Of a DNA stretch of 64,000 nucleotides, positions 19,775 through 30,785 are shown in pieces. Made by a program: the position numbers and the translations under genes. Below the pieces are notes generated by a model. That model was not told where the DNA came from. It ran no database searches and saw only the letters and a list, made by a program, of their open reading frames with translations. Origin of the DNA: Sediminimonas sp. (GTDB lineage: Bacteria; Pseudomonadota; Alphaproteobacteria; Rhodobacterales; Rhodobacteraceae); the NCBI RefSeq assembly GCF_024637375.1, contig NZ_JAGXFK010000058.1:1-64000 (forward strand), in the 5' to 3' direction. The stretch's first letter is position 1, and every line of letters begins with the position of its first letter.

Positions 19775-20656
19775 ATGGATAACTGGGACGAAATCCGCAC
19801 TGCCTACCAGGTGGCGCGCGTCGGCACGGTGAGCGGCGCCGCCGAGGTGCTGGGCGTGCATCATGCCACCGTGATCCGTCATATCGACGCGCTGGAAGAG
19901 CGGCTGGGCGTCAAGTTGTTTCAGCGTCACGCGCGGGGCTACACCGCCACCGAGGCGGGGGCCGACCTGTGCCGCGTGGCGCAGACCACCGACGACCAGT
20001 TCGCGCAGCTGGCCGGGCGTATCAAGGGGCAGGGCGATGCGGTCAAGGGGGAGCTGGTGATCACCTCGCTGAGCGGGCTGGCGCCGCTGTTGGCGCCGGT
20101 GCTGGCGGAGTTCAACGCGTGCTACCCCGATGTCATCTTGCGGTACCTGACCGGCCCGCGGCTGTTTCGCATGGAGTACGGCGAAGCGCATGTTGCGATT
20201 CGCGCCGGCGCGGCGCCCGAGCAGCCCGACAACGTGGTGCAACCCTTCTTGCGCCAGCGCACGGCGCTTTACGCGGCGCCTGCCTATGCAGATGCGCATG
20301 GCATCCCCGAAACCGAGGCGGATTTTGCCGCGCACCGGTTCGTGGCCACCGACGACGTGACATCGCGCGCGCCGTTCTACAACTGGCTGTGGGAAACGGT
20401 GCCGCACGGCAACGTGGTGTTCCGTGCCAGCGACGACCGGGCGCTGGAACTGGCCGTGGTTGGGGGTGTGGGCATCGGGTTCATGCCGCGTTGGACGGCG
20501 GTACTTTATCCCGAACTGATCGAGGTGGCGCCGCCACGCCTCGACTGGGAGTCACCGCTGTGGCTGGTCACGCATGTGGACTTGCACCGCACCACCAAGG
20601 TGCAGGCGTTCCTGCGGCACCTCAAGGACAATGCCGACATGCTGGAGCGGTCATGA
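19775..20656 (+). CDS. LysR family transcriptional regulator
   Basis: MDNWDEIRTAYQVARVGTVSGAAEVLGVHHATVIRHIDALEERLGVKLFQRHARGY N-terminal wHTH. Confidence 0.92.
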   Translation: MDNWDEIRTAYQVARVGTVSGAAEVLGVHHATVIRHIDALEERLGVKLFQRHARGYTATEAGADLCRVAQTTDDQFAQLAGRIKGQGDAVKGELVITSLSGLAPLLAPVLAEFNACYPDVILRYLTGPRLFRMEYGEAHVAIRAGAAPEQPDNVVQPFLRQRTALYAAPAYADAHGIPETEADFAAHRFVATDDVTSRAPFYNWLWETVPHGNVVFRASDDRALELAVVGGVGIGFMPRWTAVLYPELIEVAPPRLDWESPLWLVTHVDLHRTTKVQAFLRHLKDNADMLERS

Positions 20657-21564
20657 GCGAGGCGACGGCGCGGAGCACGGCGGTGCGCGACGGCTTGCGC
20701 GGGCATCTGGCGATGCTGGTGTTCTCGGCGTTGGTGGCGGGGTCGTTCTCGCTGGGGTCGATGGCGGCCGGGCACATTGCGCCCACGGCGCTCAATGCAG
20801 TGCGCTTTGCGGTGGCGGCGGTGATCGTGGGTGTCGCGGCGCTGGCCACCACCGGGCTGCGGCGCGGGGCGTTCCGGGCGCCGTGGCGCTATCTGGTTCT
20901 GGGCGGCACGTTCGCGACCTATTTCGTGCTGATGTTCGAGGGGCTGAAGACCGCGGCGCCGGTTTCGGCGGCGGCGGTGTTCACGCTGACGCCGGTGATG
21001 ACGGCGGTGGCGGGTTACGCGCTGTTGCGGCAGGTGGCGACGCCGCGCATCGTGCTGGGCCTGGCGGTGGGGGCGGCGGGCGCGCTGTGGGTGATCTTTC
21101 GCGCCGACTGGCAGGCGCTGATGGCCTTCCGCATCGGGCCGGGCGAGGCGATCTATGCCTGGGGCTGCGCCGCGCACGCTATCTATACGCCGCTGGTACG
21201 CAAGCTCAACCGGGGCGAACCGGCGATCGTGTTCACCTTCGGCACGCTGGTGGCGGCCTGCGTGGCGGTCACCGCCTGGGGCTGGCGCGACATCCTGGCG
21301 ACGGACTGGGCGGCGCTGCCGCCGGTTGTATGGGTCACCATCGCCTATGTCGCGGTGTTCGCCAGCGCGCTGACCTTCGTGCTGCTGCAATTCGCCTCGC
21401 TGCGGCTGCCGTCGTCCAAGGTGATGGCCTATACCTACCTGACACCCACATGGGTGATCGTGCTGGAACTGGCGCTGGGCCACGCGGTGCCGCCGGTCTG
21501 GGTGCTGGGCGGCGTGGTGCTGACGGTGGCGGCGCTGTTGATCCTGCTCAAGGACGAGGGATAG
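20653..21564 (+). CDS. EamA/DMT family transporter
   Basis: MSEATARSTAVRDGLRGHLAMLVFSALVAGSFSLG..., multi-TM; ATGA overlap with LysR gene. Confidence 0.9.
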   Translation: MSEATARSTAVRDGLRGHLAMLVFSALVAGSFSLGSMAAGHIAPTALNAVRFAVAAVIVGVAALATTGLRRGAFRAPWRYLVLGGTFATYFVLMFEGLKTAAPVSAAAVFTLTPVMTAVAGYALLRQVATPRIVLGLAVGAAGALWVIFRADWQALMAFRIGPGEAIYAWGCAAHAIYTPLVRKLNRGEPAIVFTFGTLVAACVAVTAWGWRDILATDWAALPPVVWVTIAYVAVFASALTFVLLQFASLRLPSSKVMAYTYLTPTWVIVLELALGHAVPPVWVLGGVVLTVAALLILLKDEG

Positions 21565-21582
21565 GGCCGCCCCGGCGGGCCG

Positions 21583-21924
21583 TCAGCCGGGCTCGGGCGC
21601 CTCTTGCGGCAGTTCGGCGGCGAGAAAACGTTCGAAGGCGTCGAGGTGAACCGGTTCGAACTGGCCGAAGCCCTGCATCCAGACGCTGGCGGCGCGCAGG
21701 GCGTCGGGCTCCAGCTTGCACCACTTGACCCGGCCGTGCTTTTCTTGGCTGATCAACCCGGCGCCGGCGAGGATGCCGAGGTGCTTGGAAATCGCTGCCA
21801 GCGACATCTCGAACGGCTCGGCCACGTCTGTTACCGCCATGTCGTCTTCCAGCAGCAGCGACAGGATGGCGCGGCGCGTCGGGTCGGCGAGGGCGGCGAA
21901 AACGGCGTCGAGGTGCTGATCCAT
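21583..21924 (-). CDS. ArsR family (metalloregulator-like) transcriptional regulator
   Basis: MDQHLDAVFAALADPTRRAILSLLLEDDMAVTDVAEPFEMSLAAISKHLGILAGAGLI. Confidence 0.93.
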   Translation of the reverse strand: MDQHLDAVFAALADPTRRAILSLLLEDDMAVTDVAEPFEMSLAAISKHLGILAGAGLISQEKHGRVKWCKLEPDALRAASVWMQGFGQFEPVHLDAFERFLAAELPQEAPEPG

Positions 21925-21956
21925 GGCGCATGACTACCCGCCGGGATATGGCAAGG

Positions 21957-21972
21957 TCAACTAGGCGGTTGA
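21957..21972. promoter_or_regulatory. Inverted repeat TCAAC-N6-GTTGA upstream of arsR gene (candidate autoregulatory operator)
   Basis: Located about 33 bp upstream of ArsR start. Confidence 0.4.
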
Positions 21973-22143
21973 ATGTGCGAGCGGCGACGCGGTGCTGCAA
22001 CCCGTTCGCGGCAAGTTTCCAGAACGGGAATGAAAAATAATAATAACAGACGGTTACAAGGTATTCACCCGCGACGAACGGGTGCTTGACTCGGGCGCCG
22101 CCGCGCAATAGCAAAAGCGCGACCGACAAGGGGGCCTCCGCGC

Positions 22144-22512
22144 GTGACAGATCCCGACCGCGACCGCCGCATGAAGCAGCTCGAAGAGAAGCTCGGCACC
22201 GTTCGCAAGAAGGAACGGGCGTCCGGCCCCCGCAAGGACGATCCGCACAGCCAGGCGCATCTGGCCTGGCGGATGGTGACGGAACTGGTGGCCGGTCTGC
22301 TGATCGGCTTCGGCATCGGGTACGGGCTGGATCTCCTGGTGGGGACAATGCCGCTTTTCCTGGTGCTGTTCACATTGCTGGGGCTGGCTGCGGGCATCAC
22401 GACGATGCTGCGATCCGCGGGCGAGTTGCAGCGCAAGTACCCGGCCGGAAAGGCCGACGACAAATCGGCCCACCGGGCCGGCGACGACGAGGGGAACAGA
22501 GATGGCGACTGA
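22144..22512 (+). CDS. atpI: AtpI (ATP synthase-associated protein)
   Basis: [46 protein letters not shown]; precedes atpB. Confidence 0.88.
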   Translation: MTDPDRDRRMKQLEEKLGTVRKKERASGPRKDDPHSQAHLAWRMVTELVAGLLIGFGIGYGLDLLVGTMPLFLVLFTLLGLAAGITTMLRSAGELQRKYPAGKADDKSAHRAGDDEGNRDGD

Positions 22513-23257
22513 AGCGAATGGCGAAGAAGGCGGCCTGGCGCTGCACCCGATGGCGCAGTTCGAGGTCACGCCGCTGTTCGGTGGCGACACCGTGGCATGG
22601 TACACGATCACCAACGTGACGCTGTGGATGGCGATCGCGGTGATCGCGGTCACCGCGCTGCTGGTGCTGGGCACCTCGCGGCGCGCCGTCATCCCGTCGC
22701 GGGTGCAGTCGGTGGCCGAGCTTGCCTATGGTTTCGTCTACAAGATGCTCGAGGACATCACCGGCAAGGAAGGGGTCAAGTACTTTCCTTACGTGATGAC
22801 GCTGTTCATGTTCATCGTGATGGCCAACTTCGTTGGCCTTATTCCGATGGCGTTCACCACCACCAGCCATATCGCGGTGACCGCGACCATGGCGCTGCTG
22901 GTGTTCTTCACCGTCACGGTGCTGGGCTTCGTGCTCAACGGCGGAAAGTTCTTCGGGCTTTTCTGGGTCAAGGAGGCGCCGCTGGCGCTGCGCCCGTTCC
23001 TGGCGATCATCGAGGTGATGTCCTACTTCGTGCGCCCGCTGAGCCATTCCATTCGTCTTGGCGGCAACATGATGGCCGGGCACGCGGTCATCAAGGTGTT
23101 TGCCGGCTTTGCCGCCATCGCCGCCATCGCGCCGCTTTCGGTGCTGGCGATCGGCGCCATGTACGCGCTCGAAATCCTCGTGGCCTTCGTGCAGGCCTAT
23201 GTTTTCACCATCCTGACCTGCGTCTACCTCAAGGATGCGCTGCATCCCTCGCACTAA
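22502..23257 (+). CDS. atpB: F0F1 ATP synthase subunit a
   Basis: [12 protein letters not shown]...[21 protein letters not shown] conserved Arg motif. Confidence 0.97.
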   Translation: MATEANGEEGGLALHPMAQFEVTPLFGGDTVAWYTITNVTLWMAIAVIAVTALLVLGTSRRAVIPSRVQSVAELAYGFVYKMLEDITGKEGVKYFPYVMTLFMFIVMANFVGLIPMAFTTTSHIAVTATMALLVFFTVTVLGFVLNGGKFFGLFWVKEAPLALRPFLAIIEVMSYFVRPLSHSIRLGGNMMAGHAVIKVFAGFAAIAAIAPLSVLAIGAMYALEILVAFVQAYVFTILTCVYLKDALHPSH

Positions 23258-23342
23258 AGGGTGAAGCGGGGCGCGGGCATTGCCCGCGCGCCCGACACAA
23301 CCGGAACGAACCAACGCAAATTCCAACGTAAGGAGAGATCTC

Positions 23343-23579
23343 ATGGAAGGCGATATCGTACAAATGGGCGCATACATCGGCGCGGGTCTGGCATGTACCG
23401 GCATGGGCGGCTCGGCCATCGGTGTGGGCAACATCGTGGGCAACTTCCTGTCCGGCGCGCTGCGCAACCCGTCGGCCGCCGCCGGCCAGACCGCCATGCT
23501 GTTCATCGGCATCGCCTTTGCCGAGGCATTCGGGATCTTCTCGTTCCTCGTGGCGCTGCTGCTGATGTTCGCCGTCTGA
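23343..23579 (+). CDS. atpE: F0F1 ATP synthase subunit c
   Basis: [78 protein letters not shown]. Confidence 0.98.
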   Translation: MEGDIVQMGAYIGAGLACTGMGGSAIGVGNIVGNFLSGALRNPSAAAGQTAMLFIGIAFAEAFGIFSFLVALLLMFAV

Positions 23580-23667
23580 GTCCAGCGGAACACCATCCTT
23601 ACGGCCGGGCGGGGCGTGCAATGAGCGCCCGCCCGGTGTAAACCGGCAAGTTCCCAAGGAGGACGAC

Positions 23668-24207
23668 ATGGCGACTGAAACCCAAGAGGCCGCAGGTCAG
23701 GCCGCGGAAGCAGCCGCCCCGGGCATGCCGCAGCTGGATTTCTCGACCTACAGCAACCAGATATTCTGGCTGCTGGTGACGCTGGTGGCGCTCTATTTCA
23801 TCCTGTCGCGTATCGCCCTGCCGCGCATCGCCGCGGTTCTGGCCGAGCGCAAGGGCGCGATTTCCAACGACATCGCCGCCGCCGAGGACCTCAAGACCAA
23901 GGCGGCCGAGGCCGAAGAGGCATATAACAAGGCGCTGGCCGAGGCACGCGCCGAGGCCAGCCGCATCGTTGCCGAGGCCAAGGCCGAGATCAAGCAGGAC
24001 CTCGACGCGGCCATCAAGGAGGCGGATACCGAGATCGCCGCGATGTCCGCCGAGGGCGAAAAGAAGATCGCCGAGATCCAGGCCAACGCCACCGAAAGCG
24101 TCAAGGAGGTGGCCAAGGACACCGCCAAGGAAGTGGTCGCGGCGCTGGGCGCCGACGTCGACGCCCGCACGGTGACCGCCGCCGTCAATACAAGGCTCAA
24201 GGGGTAA
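23668..24207 (+). CDS. F0F1 ATP synthase subunit b'
   Basis: [46 protein letters not shown], coiled coil; precedes subunit b. Confidence 0.94.
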   Translation: MATETQEAAGQAAEAAAPGMPQLDFSTYSNQIFWLLVTLVALYFILSRIALPRIAAVLAERKGAISNDIAAAEDLKTKAAEAEEAYNKALAEARAEASRIVAEAKAEIKQDLDAAIKEADTEIAAMSAEGEKKIAEIQANATESVKEVAKDTAKEVVAALGADVDARTVTAAVNTRLKG

Positions 24208-24212
24208 CGGAC

Positions 24213-24776
24213 ATGCGCAACACGGCAATTCTTTCCGCTGCCGGCGTCGCTGCCGCGACGCCCGCGCTGGCGGCCTCGGGGCCGTTCTTTTCGCTGGGCA
24301 ATACCGACTTCATCGTCTTGCTGGGGTTCTTGTTGTTCGTCGGCGTGCTGATCTACTTCAAGGTGCCCGGCCTGCTGATGGGCATGCTGGACAAGCGCGC
24401 CGCGGGTATCCGCTCCGAGCTGGACGAGGCCCGCGCCCTGCGCGAGGAGGCGCAGGCGCTGCTGGCCTCTTACGAGCGTCAGCAAAAAGAGGCGCAGGCG
24501 CAGGCCGATCGCATCGTCGCGCAGGCCAAGGACGAGGCGAACGCGAGCGCCGAGCAGGCCAAGCAGGACATCAAGCGCTCGGTCGAGCGGCGCAAGCAAG
24601 CCGCCGAAGAGCAGCTTGCTTCGGCCGAGGCGAAGGCGATCCGCCAGGTCCGCGACCAGGCCATCGCGGTGGCCATCGAAGCGGCGCGCGACGTCGTCGC
24701 AAAGAAGATGACCGCCGCGCAGGGCAACGCCCTGATCGACGATGCCATCGAGGAAGTCGACAAGAAGCTGCACTGA
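24213..24776 (+). CDS. atpF: F0F1 ATP synthase subunit b
   Basis: SLGNTDFIVLLGFLLFVGVLIYFKVPGLLMGMLDKRAAGIRSELDEARALREEAQALLASYERQQKEA. Confidence 0.95.
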   Translation: MRNTAILSAAGVAAATPALAASGPFFSLGNTDFIVLLGFLLFVGVLIYFKVPGLLMGMLDKRAAGIRSELDEARALREEAQALLASYERQQKEAQAQADRIVAQAKDEANASAEQAKQDIKRSVERRKQAAEEQLASAEAKAIRQVRDQAIAVAIEAARDVVAKKMTAAQGNALIDDAIEEVDKKLH

Positions 24777-24817
24777 TACCGCGGGTATCGCGGTACCGCG
24801 CGACCTCGTTTCATATC

Positions 24818-24847
24818 GCCCCCGGCCGCGTGGCCGGGGGCTTTTTC
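24818..24847 (+). terminator. Rho-independent terminator after F0 operon
   Basis: GCCCCCGGCC-GCGT-GGCCGGGGGC followed by TTTTTC. Confidence 0.9.
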
Positions 24848-24889
24848 GTCGGTTCGGGCCGTGGCGTCGCGCGCTTGCGTGACGGGTGG

Positions 24890-24917
24890 TTGACACCCCC
24901 GCGCGGGGCGGTATAAG
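24890..24917 (+). promoter_or_regulatory. Sigma70-like promoter upstream of rpsD
   Basis: TTGACA - 16 nt - TATAAG. Confidence 0.65.
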
Positions 24918-25028
24918 CGCGGCTTCATTGGTGTTGGTGGCCCCCGCGAGGGGATGCCTGTCGGCCGACCGGATCAAGCCGGAACGCAAAGGACAACGCC
25001 CTTCTGAACCGCATGAAGGAGACCAGCC

Positions 25029-25649
25029 GTGACCAAACGCACGTCTGCCAAGTACAAGATCGACCGCCGGATGGGCGAAAACATCTGGGGGCGCCCGAAA
25101 TCCCCGGTCAACCGCCGCGAATACGGCCCCGGCCAGCACGGCCAGCGCCGCAAGCAGAAGCTGTCGGATTTCGGCACCCAGCTGAAGGCCAAGCAGAAGC
25201 TCAAGGGCTATTACGGCGACCTGACCGAAAAGCAGTTCCGCCGCATCTATTCCGAGGCCGAGCGTGTGTCCGGCGATACCGGTGAAAACCTCGTCGGCCT
25301 GCTGGAACGCCGCCTCGACGCGGTGGTCTACCGCGCCAAGTTCGTGCCGACGGTGTTTGCCGCCCGCCAGTTCGTCAACCATGGTCACGTCACGGTCAAC
25401 GGCAAGCGCGTCAACATCCCCTCCTACCGGGTCAAGGAAGGCGACGTGATCGAGGTGCGCGAGAAATCCAAGCAGATGGCGGCGATTCTCGAGGCCACCC
25501 AACTGCCCGAGCGCGACGTGCCCGATTACCTGGACGTCGACAATTCCAAGCTGACCGCCACCTTCGTGCGCACCCCGGGCCTGAGCGACGTGCCCTACCC
25601 GGTGATGATGGAGCCGAACCTGGTGGTCGAATTCTACGCCAAGAACTGA
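25029..25649 (+). CDS. rpsD: 30S ribosomal protein uS4
   Basis: [73 protein letters not shown]. Confidence 0.97.
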   Translation: MTKRTSAKYKIDRRMGENIWGRPKSPVNRREYGPGQHGQRRKQKLSDFGTQLKAKQKLKGYYGDLTEKQFRRIYSEAERVSGDTGENLVGLLERRLDAVVYRAKFVPTVFAARQFVNHGHVTVNGKRVNIPSYRVKEGDVIEVREKSKQMAAILEATQLPERDVPDYLDVDNSKLTATFVRTPGLSDVPYPVMMEPNLVVEFYAKN

Positions 25650-25677
25650 CGCTCGCGCGGCAGGTCATGTCTTTCGG

Positions 25678-25705
25678 GGCCCCGCCGCAGCGATGCGGCG
25701 GGGCC
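25678..25705 (+). terminator. Terminator-like hairpin after rpsD
   Basis: GGCCCCGCCGCA-GCGA-TGCGGCGGGGCC, perfect 12-bp stem, weak T-tract. Confidence 0.65.
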
Positions 25706-25821
25706 TTCGCGTTGGCGGGCATGGCAGCAGGGCAACGCGCGCCGGTCGAATCGCGCCCGCGCCGCTTGACCCTTTCCTTGCCCCGGGGCCGACGCTAAGA
25801 CGGCCCTCAAGGAGTTGCGAG

Positions 25822-26907
25822 ATGACCCAGATCACCCCACGCCCCGGCATCATGGAGATCGCCCCCTACCAGGGCGGGCAGGCCCGAATCGAGGGCGTGC
25901 GCGACGCCGTGAAGCTGAGCTCCAACGAGAACCCCTACGGCCCCGGCGAGGCGGCGATCGAGGCGTTTCGCCGCGCCGCCTACGACCTGCACCGCTACCC
26001 GCCCACCGATCACGCCGCGTTGCGCACCGCGATCGCCGAGGTACACGGGCTGGACGCGGCGCGCATCATCTGCGGGGTGGGCAGCGACGAGATCATCCAT
26101 TTCCTTTGCCAGGCTTATGCCGGGTCGGGCGCCGAGGTGATCCATACCGAGCACGGCTTTGCCATGTACCGCATCAGCGCGCTGGTCTCGGGTGCCACAC
26201 CGGTCGAGGTGCCGGAACGCGACCGCGTCACCGATGTCGATGCCATCCTCGCCGCCTGCACCGAGGCGACGCGGCTGGTATTCATCGCCAACCCCAACAA
26301 CCCCACCGGCACGATGATCGGCGAGGCCGAGATCGCGCGCCTGGCCGCTGGGTTGCCGGCGCAGGCGATCCTGGTGCTCGACGGCGCCTATGCCGAGTAT
26401 GTCGAGGATTACGACGGCGGCGCGGGGCTGGTCGAGACGTGCGACAACGTGGTGATGACGCGCACCTTTTCCAAGCTTTACGGGCTGGGCGGGATGCGCG
26501 TCGGCTGGGGCTATGGCCCCGCCGCGATCATCGACGTGCTGGACCGCGTGCGCGGGCCGTTCAACCTGTCGAGCGCCGCGCTGGCCACCGCCGAGGCGGC
26601 GGTGCGCGACCGCGCCTGGGCCGAGAAGTGCCGCGCCGACAACGCCCGGATGCGCACCTGGCTGGCCGGTGCGCTGGCCGAGCACGGCGTGCCCTCGGAC
26701 GTGTCGATGGCCAATTTCATCCTTGCCCGCTTCGCCGATGTCGAGGAGGCCGAGGCTTGCGACGCCTACCTGAAATCGCAAGGGCTGATCGTGCGGCGCG
26801 TGGCCGGCTACAAGCTGCCCGAGTGCCTGCGCATCACGGTGGGCGACGAGGCCAGCTGCCGCCGCGTGGCCCACGCGGTGGGGCAGTTCAAGGGCGGCGC
26901 GCGATGA
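25822..26907 (+). CDS. hisC: Histidinol-phosphate aminotransferase
   Basis: [19 protein letters not shown]...[11 protein letters not shown]...[10 protein letters not shown]...[21 protein letters not shown]. Confidence 0.95.
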   Translation: MTQITPRPGIMEIAPYQGGQARIEGVRDAVKLSSNENPYGPGEAAIEAFRRAAYDLHRYPPTDHAALRTAIAEVHGLDAARIICGVGSDEIIHFLCQAYAGSGAEVIHTEHGFAMYRISALVSGATPVEVPERDRVTDVDAILAACTEATRLVFIANPNNPTGTMIGEAEIARLAAGLPAQAILVLDGAYAEYVEDYDGGAGLVETCDNVVMTRTFSKLYGLGGMRVGWGYGPAAIIDVLDRVRGPFNLSSAALATAEAAVRDRAWAEKCRADNARMRTWLAGALAEHGVPSDVSMANFILARFADVEEAEACDAYLKSQGLIVRRVAGYKLPECLRITVGDEASCRRVAHAVGQFKGGAR

Positions 26908-27860
26908 CCCCGGTTTACGACCGCGTGGCGTTGATCGGGCTGGGGCTGATCGCGTCGTCGATGTTCCATGCGATCCGGCGCGCCGGACTCGCGGACGAGG
27001 TGACCGGCTATACACGCACGCAGGCCACGCGCGATACGGCGCGCCGCATCGGGCTGTGCGACCGGGTGTGCGACAGCGCGGCCGAGGCGGTCGCGGGCGC
27101 CGACCTGGTGGTGCTGTGCGTGCCGGTGGGCGCCATGGGCGCGGTCGCCGCCGAGATCGCGCCGCACCTGGCGCCGGGTGCCACGCTCAGCGATGTCGGG
27201 TCGGTCAAGCGCGCGGTGATCGACGCGGTCGGCCCGCATGTGCCCGGGGGGGTGCATTTCGTGCCCGCCCACCCCTTGGCCGGGACCGAGCATTCCGGCC
27301 CCGAGTCGGGCTTTGCCGAGCTGTTCGACAACCGCTGGTGCCTGCTGGTGCCGCCGCCGGGCACGGCGCCCGAACCGGTGGCGCGGCTCAGGGCGTTCTG
27401 GGAGGCGCTGGGCTCGCACGTCGAGACGATGGAGCCCGACCACCACGACCTGGTGCTTGCGGTAACCAGCCACGCGCCGCACCTGATCGCCTATACCATG
27501 GTCGGCGTCGCCGACGACCTGGGGCGGGTGACCGACAGCGAGGTGATCAAGTATTCCGCCGCCGGGTTCCGCGACTTCACCCGCATCGCCGCCAGCGACC
27601 CGACCATGTGGCGCGACGTGTTCCTGACCAACAAGGATGCGACGCTGGAAATCCTCGGCCGCTTCACCGAAGAGCTGTTCGCGTTGCAGCGCGCCATCCG
27701 CACCGGCGACGGCGATCACCTGTTTGATTACTTCACCCGAACGCGCGAGATTCGGCGCGGCATCATCGAGGCCGGGCAGGACACCGACGCGCCCGATTTC
27801 GGCCGCGCTTCCGCGCAGCGCGGCCCCGAACCCGACCCGGCGGGGCGCGGCGACGGTTGA
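26904..27860 (+). CDS. Prephenate/arogenate dehydrogenase family protein
   Basis: [22 protein letters not shown]...[30 protein letters not shown] overlap with hisC. Confidence 0.93.
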   Translation: MTPVYDRVALIGLGLIASSMFHAIRRAGLADEVTGYTRTQATRDTARRIGLCDRVCDSAAEAVAGADLVVLCVPVGAMGAVAAEIAPHLAPGATLSDVGSVKRAVIDAVGPHVPGGVHFVPAHPLAGTEHSGPESGFAELFDNRWCLLVPPPGTAPEPVARLRAFWEALGSHVETMEPDHHDLVLAVTSHAPHLIAYTMVGVADDLGRVTDSEVIKYSAAGFRDFTRIAASDPTMWRDVFLTNKDATLEILGRFTEELFALQRAIRTGDGDHLFDYFTRTREIRRGIIEAGQDTDAPDFGRASAQRGPEPDPAGRGDG

Positions 27861-27867
27861 CGGGCGC

Positions 27868-28881
27868 TCAGGGCAGGCGCAGCCACGGTGCGCGCCCGAC
27901 AGGCACCGGCCCGAGGTAGACGCGCCCGCCGGCAAGCTGGAGGGGGATATCCAGCATCCGCGGGTTGCCCGCCAGCCCGGCGATCATTTCCAGCGCCGAT
28001 TGCATCTGCCCTGCCACGACCTGCGGCAGCGCCCCGGTGGCGACGGCGGCGCCGAGGATGTCGCGCCAGTTGCGCGCCCGCAGGGTGATCCGGCCATCGG
28101 CGCGCCCGCGTTCGTCGATGGTCACTTCGCCTGCCGCCTCCAACACCATGTCGCCCCATTCGGCGCGGGCCGCCTCGATGCGCAGCGCCACCGGCTGCGG
28201 GCGGGCGCGTTCCAGCGTATGCCGGTCGATCGGGCGGTCGAGGGTCACGGCAATGTCGGCCTTGAGCACGTCGAAGCGCGGCGGCAACACGTCTCCCGTG
28301 GCGATGCGGCGGCGCGTTCGCGCCGGCGGGGCGAACTCGGCGGCACTCAGCGCCACGCGGTAGGCCGCCTTTTCGCCGCTGCCGGGTTGAGCCTTGATGG
28401 CGAGGTTGAGCGCCGTCATGGCGGTGCCGCCCCCGGGATTGGCGCCAACCCGCGCGATACGCAGCGTATCGGCGATGAGCGTCGCCCGCTCCAGCGTCGC
28501 CGCCTTGCCGCGCGTGACCATGCTGGCGCGCATGTCGGCGCTGGTCAGGTCGTATTTTACCCGCGGCGAGGCAAGGCGCTGGCGGTCGGGCCACACCGCG
28601 ATGACGTGATCGTCGTCATAGCTCAGCCGCAGGATTTGCAGAAACGGTGCCTGCCAGGCCCAGCCGGTCGCCGGGTCGGCCATCGCCGGCGCATCGAGCG
28701 TCGCGTCCAGCCGATTGGGAAACCCCGCCACCGACAGCGCCGCGTAATCGGCGGCCCAGCCCTCGGCGCGGCGGGCGTCGAACCAGGCGGAGATGTCGGA
28801 TTTCATGCCCGATGCGGCCCAGAACCAGTGCCCCGACCACAGCGCGGCGGCCAGAACGATCACGATCACCAGGCGTTTCAC
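27868..28881 (-). CDS. DUF2125 domain-containing protein
   Basis: GTG start; VKRLVIVIVLAAALWSGHWFWAASGMKSDISAWFDARRAEGWAADYAALSVAGFPNRLDATLD. Confidence 0.82.
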   Translation of the reverse strand: MKRLVIVIVLAAALWSGHWFWAASGMKSDISAWFDARRAEGWAADYAALSVAGFPNRLDATLDAPAMADPATGWAWQAPFLQILRLSYDDDHVIAVWPDRQRLASPRVKYDLTSADMRASMVTRGKAATLERATLIADTLRIARVGANPGGGTAMTALNLAIKAQPGSGEKAAYRVALSAAEFAPPARTRRRIATGDVLPPRFDVLKADIAVTLDRPIDRHTLERARPQPVALRIEAARAEWGDMVLEAAGEVTIDERGRADGRITLRARNWRDILGAAVATGALPQVVAGQMQSALEMIAGLAGNPRMLDIPLQLAGGRVYLGPVPVGRAPWLRLP

Positions 28882-28947
28882 GGGCTGCCCCCTTTCATGT
28901 GGTGCCTGGCTGGTGTTTACAGGGCCGCAACGCGGAGGGCCAGATGC

Positions 28948-29478
28948 ATGACGATGTGGGTGTTCGGATACGGATCGCTGTTGTGGAACCCGGGTTTCGA
29001 GGTCGCGGATCGCGGCCTTGCGGTGTTGCCGGGCTACCACCGCAGTTTCTGCATGCGCTCGGTCCACCACCGCGGCACCGCCGATGCGCCGGGGCTGGTG
29101 CTGGCGCTGGACCGGGCCGAGGGCGCCGCCTGCCACGGGCAGGCGCTGGCGGTGGCACCGGGGCGCGAGGACGACACGCTGGCCTACCTGCGTGAGCGCG
29201 AGCTGGTCTCGTCGGCCTATTTCGAAGCGCGCCTGGCTGTCGATCTGCGCGACGGGCGCCGGGTCGAGGCGGTGACCTACCTGGTCGACCCCGATCATAC
29301 GCAGTATTGCGGCGCCTTGCCGCTGGACGAGCAGGCCGGGATCATCGCCCGCGCGAGCGGCGGCATGGGTCCGAATGCCGAGTATCTGTTCAACACCGCC
29401 GCGCATCTGCGCACGCTTGGAATCTCTGACCCCGACCTTGATTGGCTGGACGCCCGGGTGCGCGCCCTGACGGCATAA
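28948..29478 (+). CDS. Gamma-glutamylcyclotransferase (ChaC-like)
   Basis: MTMWVFGYGSLLWNPGFEVADRGLAVLPGYHRSFCMRSVHHRGT... YGSLLW signature. Confidence 0.92.
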   Translation: MTMWVFGYGSLLWNPGFEVADRGLAVLPGYHRSFCMRSVHHRGTADAPGLVLALDRAEGAACHGQALAVAPGREDDTLAYLRERELVSSAYFEARLAVDLRDGRRVEAVTYLVDPDHTQYCGALPLDEQAGIIARASGGMGPNAEYLFNTAAHLRTLGISDPDLDWLDARVRALTA

Positions 29479-29546
29479 TTCCTTGGCTTGACGCGCTGAA
29501 ACCCCTATTGTCGCGCCAACAAGAACAAGTGTCAGGATCTGTCCGC

Positions 29547-30782
29547 ATGGATCAGCCGGACCGCGAGGTCGAGCCGCAGTTTTCCCAACCCGTGCGCCAG
29601 ATCATCCTGATGCTCATGGTGCTGGGTCTGACCGGGGTGGTGGTGGTGCTGGCGCTGCCGCGGGTGCTGCCGGTGTTCGAGGCAAACCCCTACCTCAACG
29701 GCTTCATCCTGTTCGTTTTCGTGATCGGCGTGCTGGCGTGTTTCTGGCAGGTGCTGCAACTCATCAGTTCGGTGCGCTGGATCGAGGCATTCGCCAGCGA
29801 GCGAGAGGTCGCGCAGGCCGGGCGCGTGCCGCAATTGCTGGCGCCCCTGGCGGCGTTGCTGCGATCGCGCGGGCGACGGATGCAGATATCGGCATCCTCG
29901 ACACGTTCGATCCTCGATTCGGTGGCCACGCGGATCGACGAGGCGCGCGAGATCACCCGCTATATCGTCAGCCTGCTGATCTTTCTCGGGCTCCTGGGCA
30001 CGTTCTACGGGCTGGCCACCACCGTGCCGGCGCTGGTGGACACGATTCGCGGGCTTGCCCCGCAGGAGGGCGAGGCGGGGGTCGAGGTGTTCGGGCGCCT
30101 GATGAGCGGCCTGGATCAACAACTTTCGGGCATGGGCGTGGCGTTCGGTTCGTCGCTGTTGGGGTTGGCCGGATCGCTGGTCGTGGGGCTGCTGGAGCTG
30201 TTCGCCGGCCACGGGCAGAACCGGTTCTACCGCGAACTTGAGGAATGGCTGTCGTCGATCACGCGGCTGGGCTTTTCCAGTGGCGAGGCCGAGGGCGGCG
30301 ATCAGGAGGTCGTGGCGCAGGTTCTCGACACCATGGTCGAGCAGATGGACGGACTGCGCCAGCTTTTTTCGCAGTCCGAGGCGGGTCGCGTCGAAACCGA
30401 CGCCAAGCTGGGCAGCCTGGCCGACTCGGTCGAGCGGCTGACCGACCGAATGGCCGAGACGCGGTCGATGGACGAGGCGCTGGCGCGCGTGTCTGAGGGG
30501 CAGGACCGGCTGATCGGGACGTTGACCGACCTGGCCGAGGCCGAGCGCGGCCGCGAAGAGGGGCTCGACGCCGAAAGCCGGATGCGGCTGCGCTCGATCG
30601 ACGTGCAGATGCTGCGCCTGCTGGAAGAGATCAGCGCCGGCCGCCAGGAAACCATGACCGAGCTGCGCACCGATCTTTCGGCGCTGGCCCGCGCCCTGCA
30701 ACAGCAGGGCGGGCGCGGCACCGGCCGTGACCGGGACAGGGGCGCATCGCGGGGCGGTGGCGGCACCGGGCAGGAGGGCTGA
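29547..30782 (+). CDS. MotA/TolQ/ExbB-like proton channel protein
   Basis: Hydrophobic segments plus ITRYIVSLLIFLGLLGTFYGLATTVPALVDTIRG...LSGMGVAFGSSLLGLAGSLVVGLLELFAGHGQNRFYREL. Confidence 0.8.
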   Translation: MDQPDREVEPQFSQPVRQIILMLMVLGLTGVVVVLALPRVLPVFEANPYLNGFILFVFVIGVLACFWQVLQLISSVRWIEAFASEREVAQAGRVPQLLAPLAALLRSRGRRMQISASSTRSILDSVATRIDEAREITRYIVSLLIFLGLLGTFYGLATTVPALVDTIRGLAPQEGEAGVEVFGRLMSGLDQQLSGMGVAFGSSLLGLAGSLVVGLLELFAGHGQNRFYRELEEWLSSITRLGFSSGEAEGGDQEVVAQVLDTMVEQMDGLRQLFSQSEAGRVETDAKLGSLADSVERLTDRMAETRSMDEALARVSEGQDRLIGTLTDLAEAERGREEGLDAESRMRLRSIDVQMLRLLEEISAGRQETMTELRTDLSALARALQQQGGRGTGRDRDRGASRGGGGTGQEG

Positions 30783-30785
30783 GCC

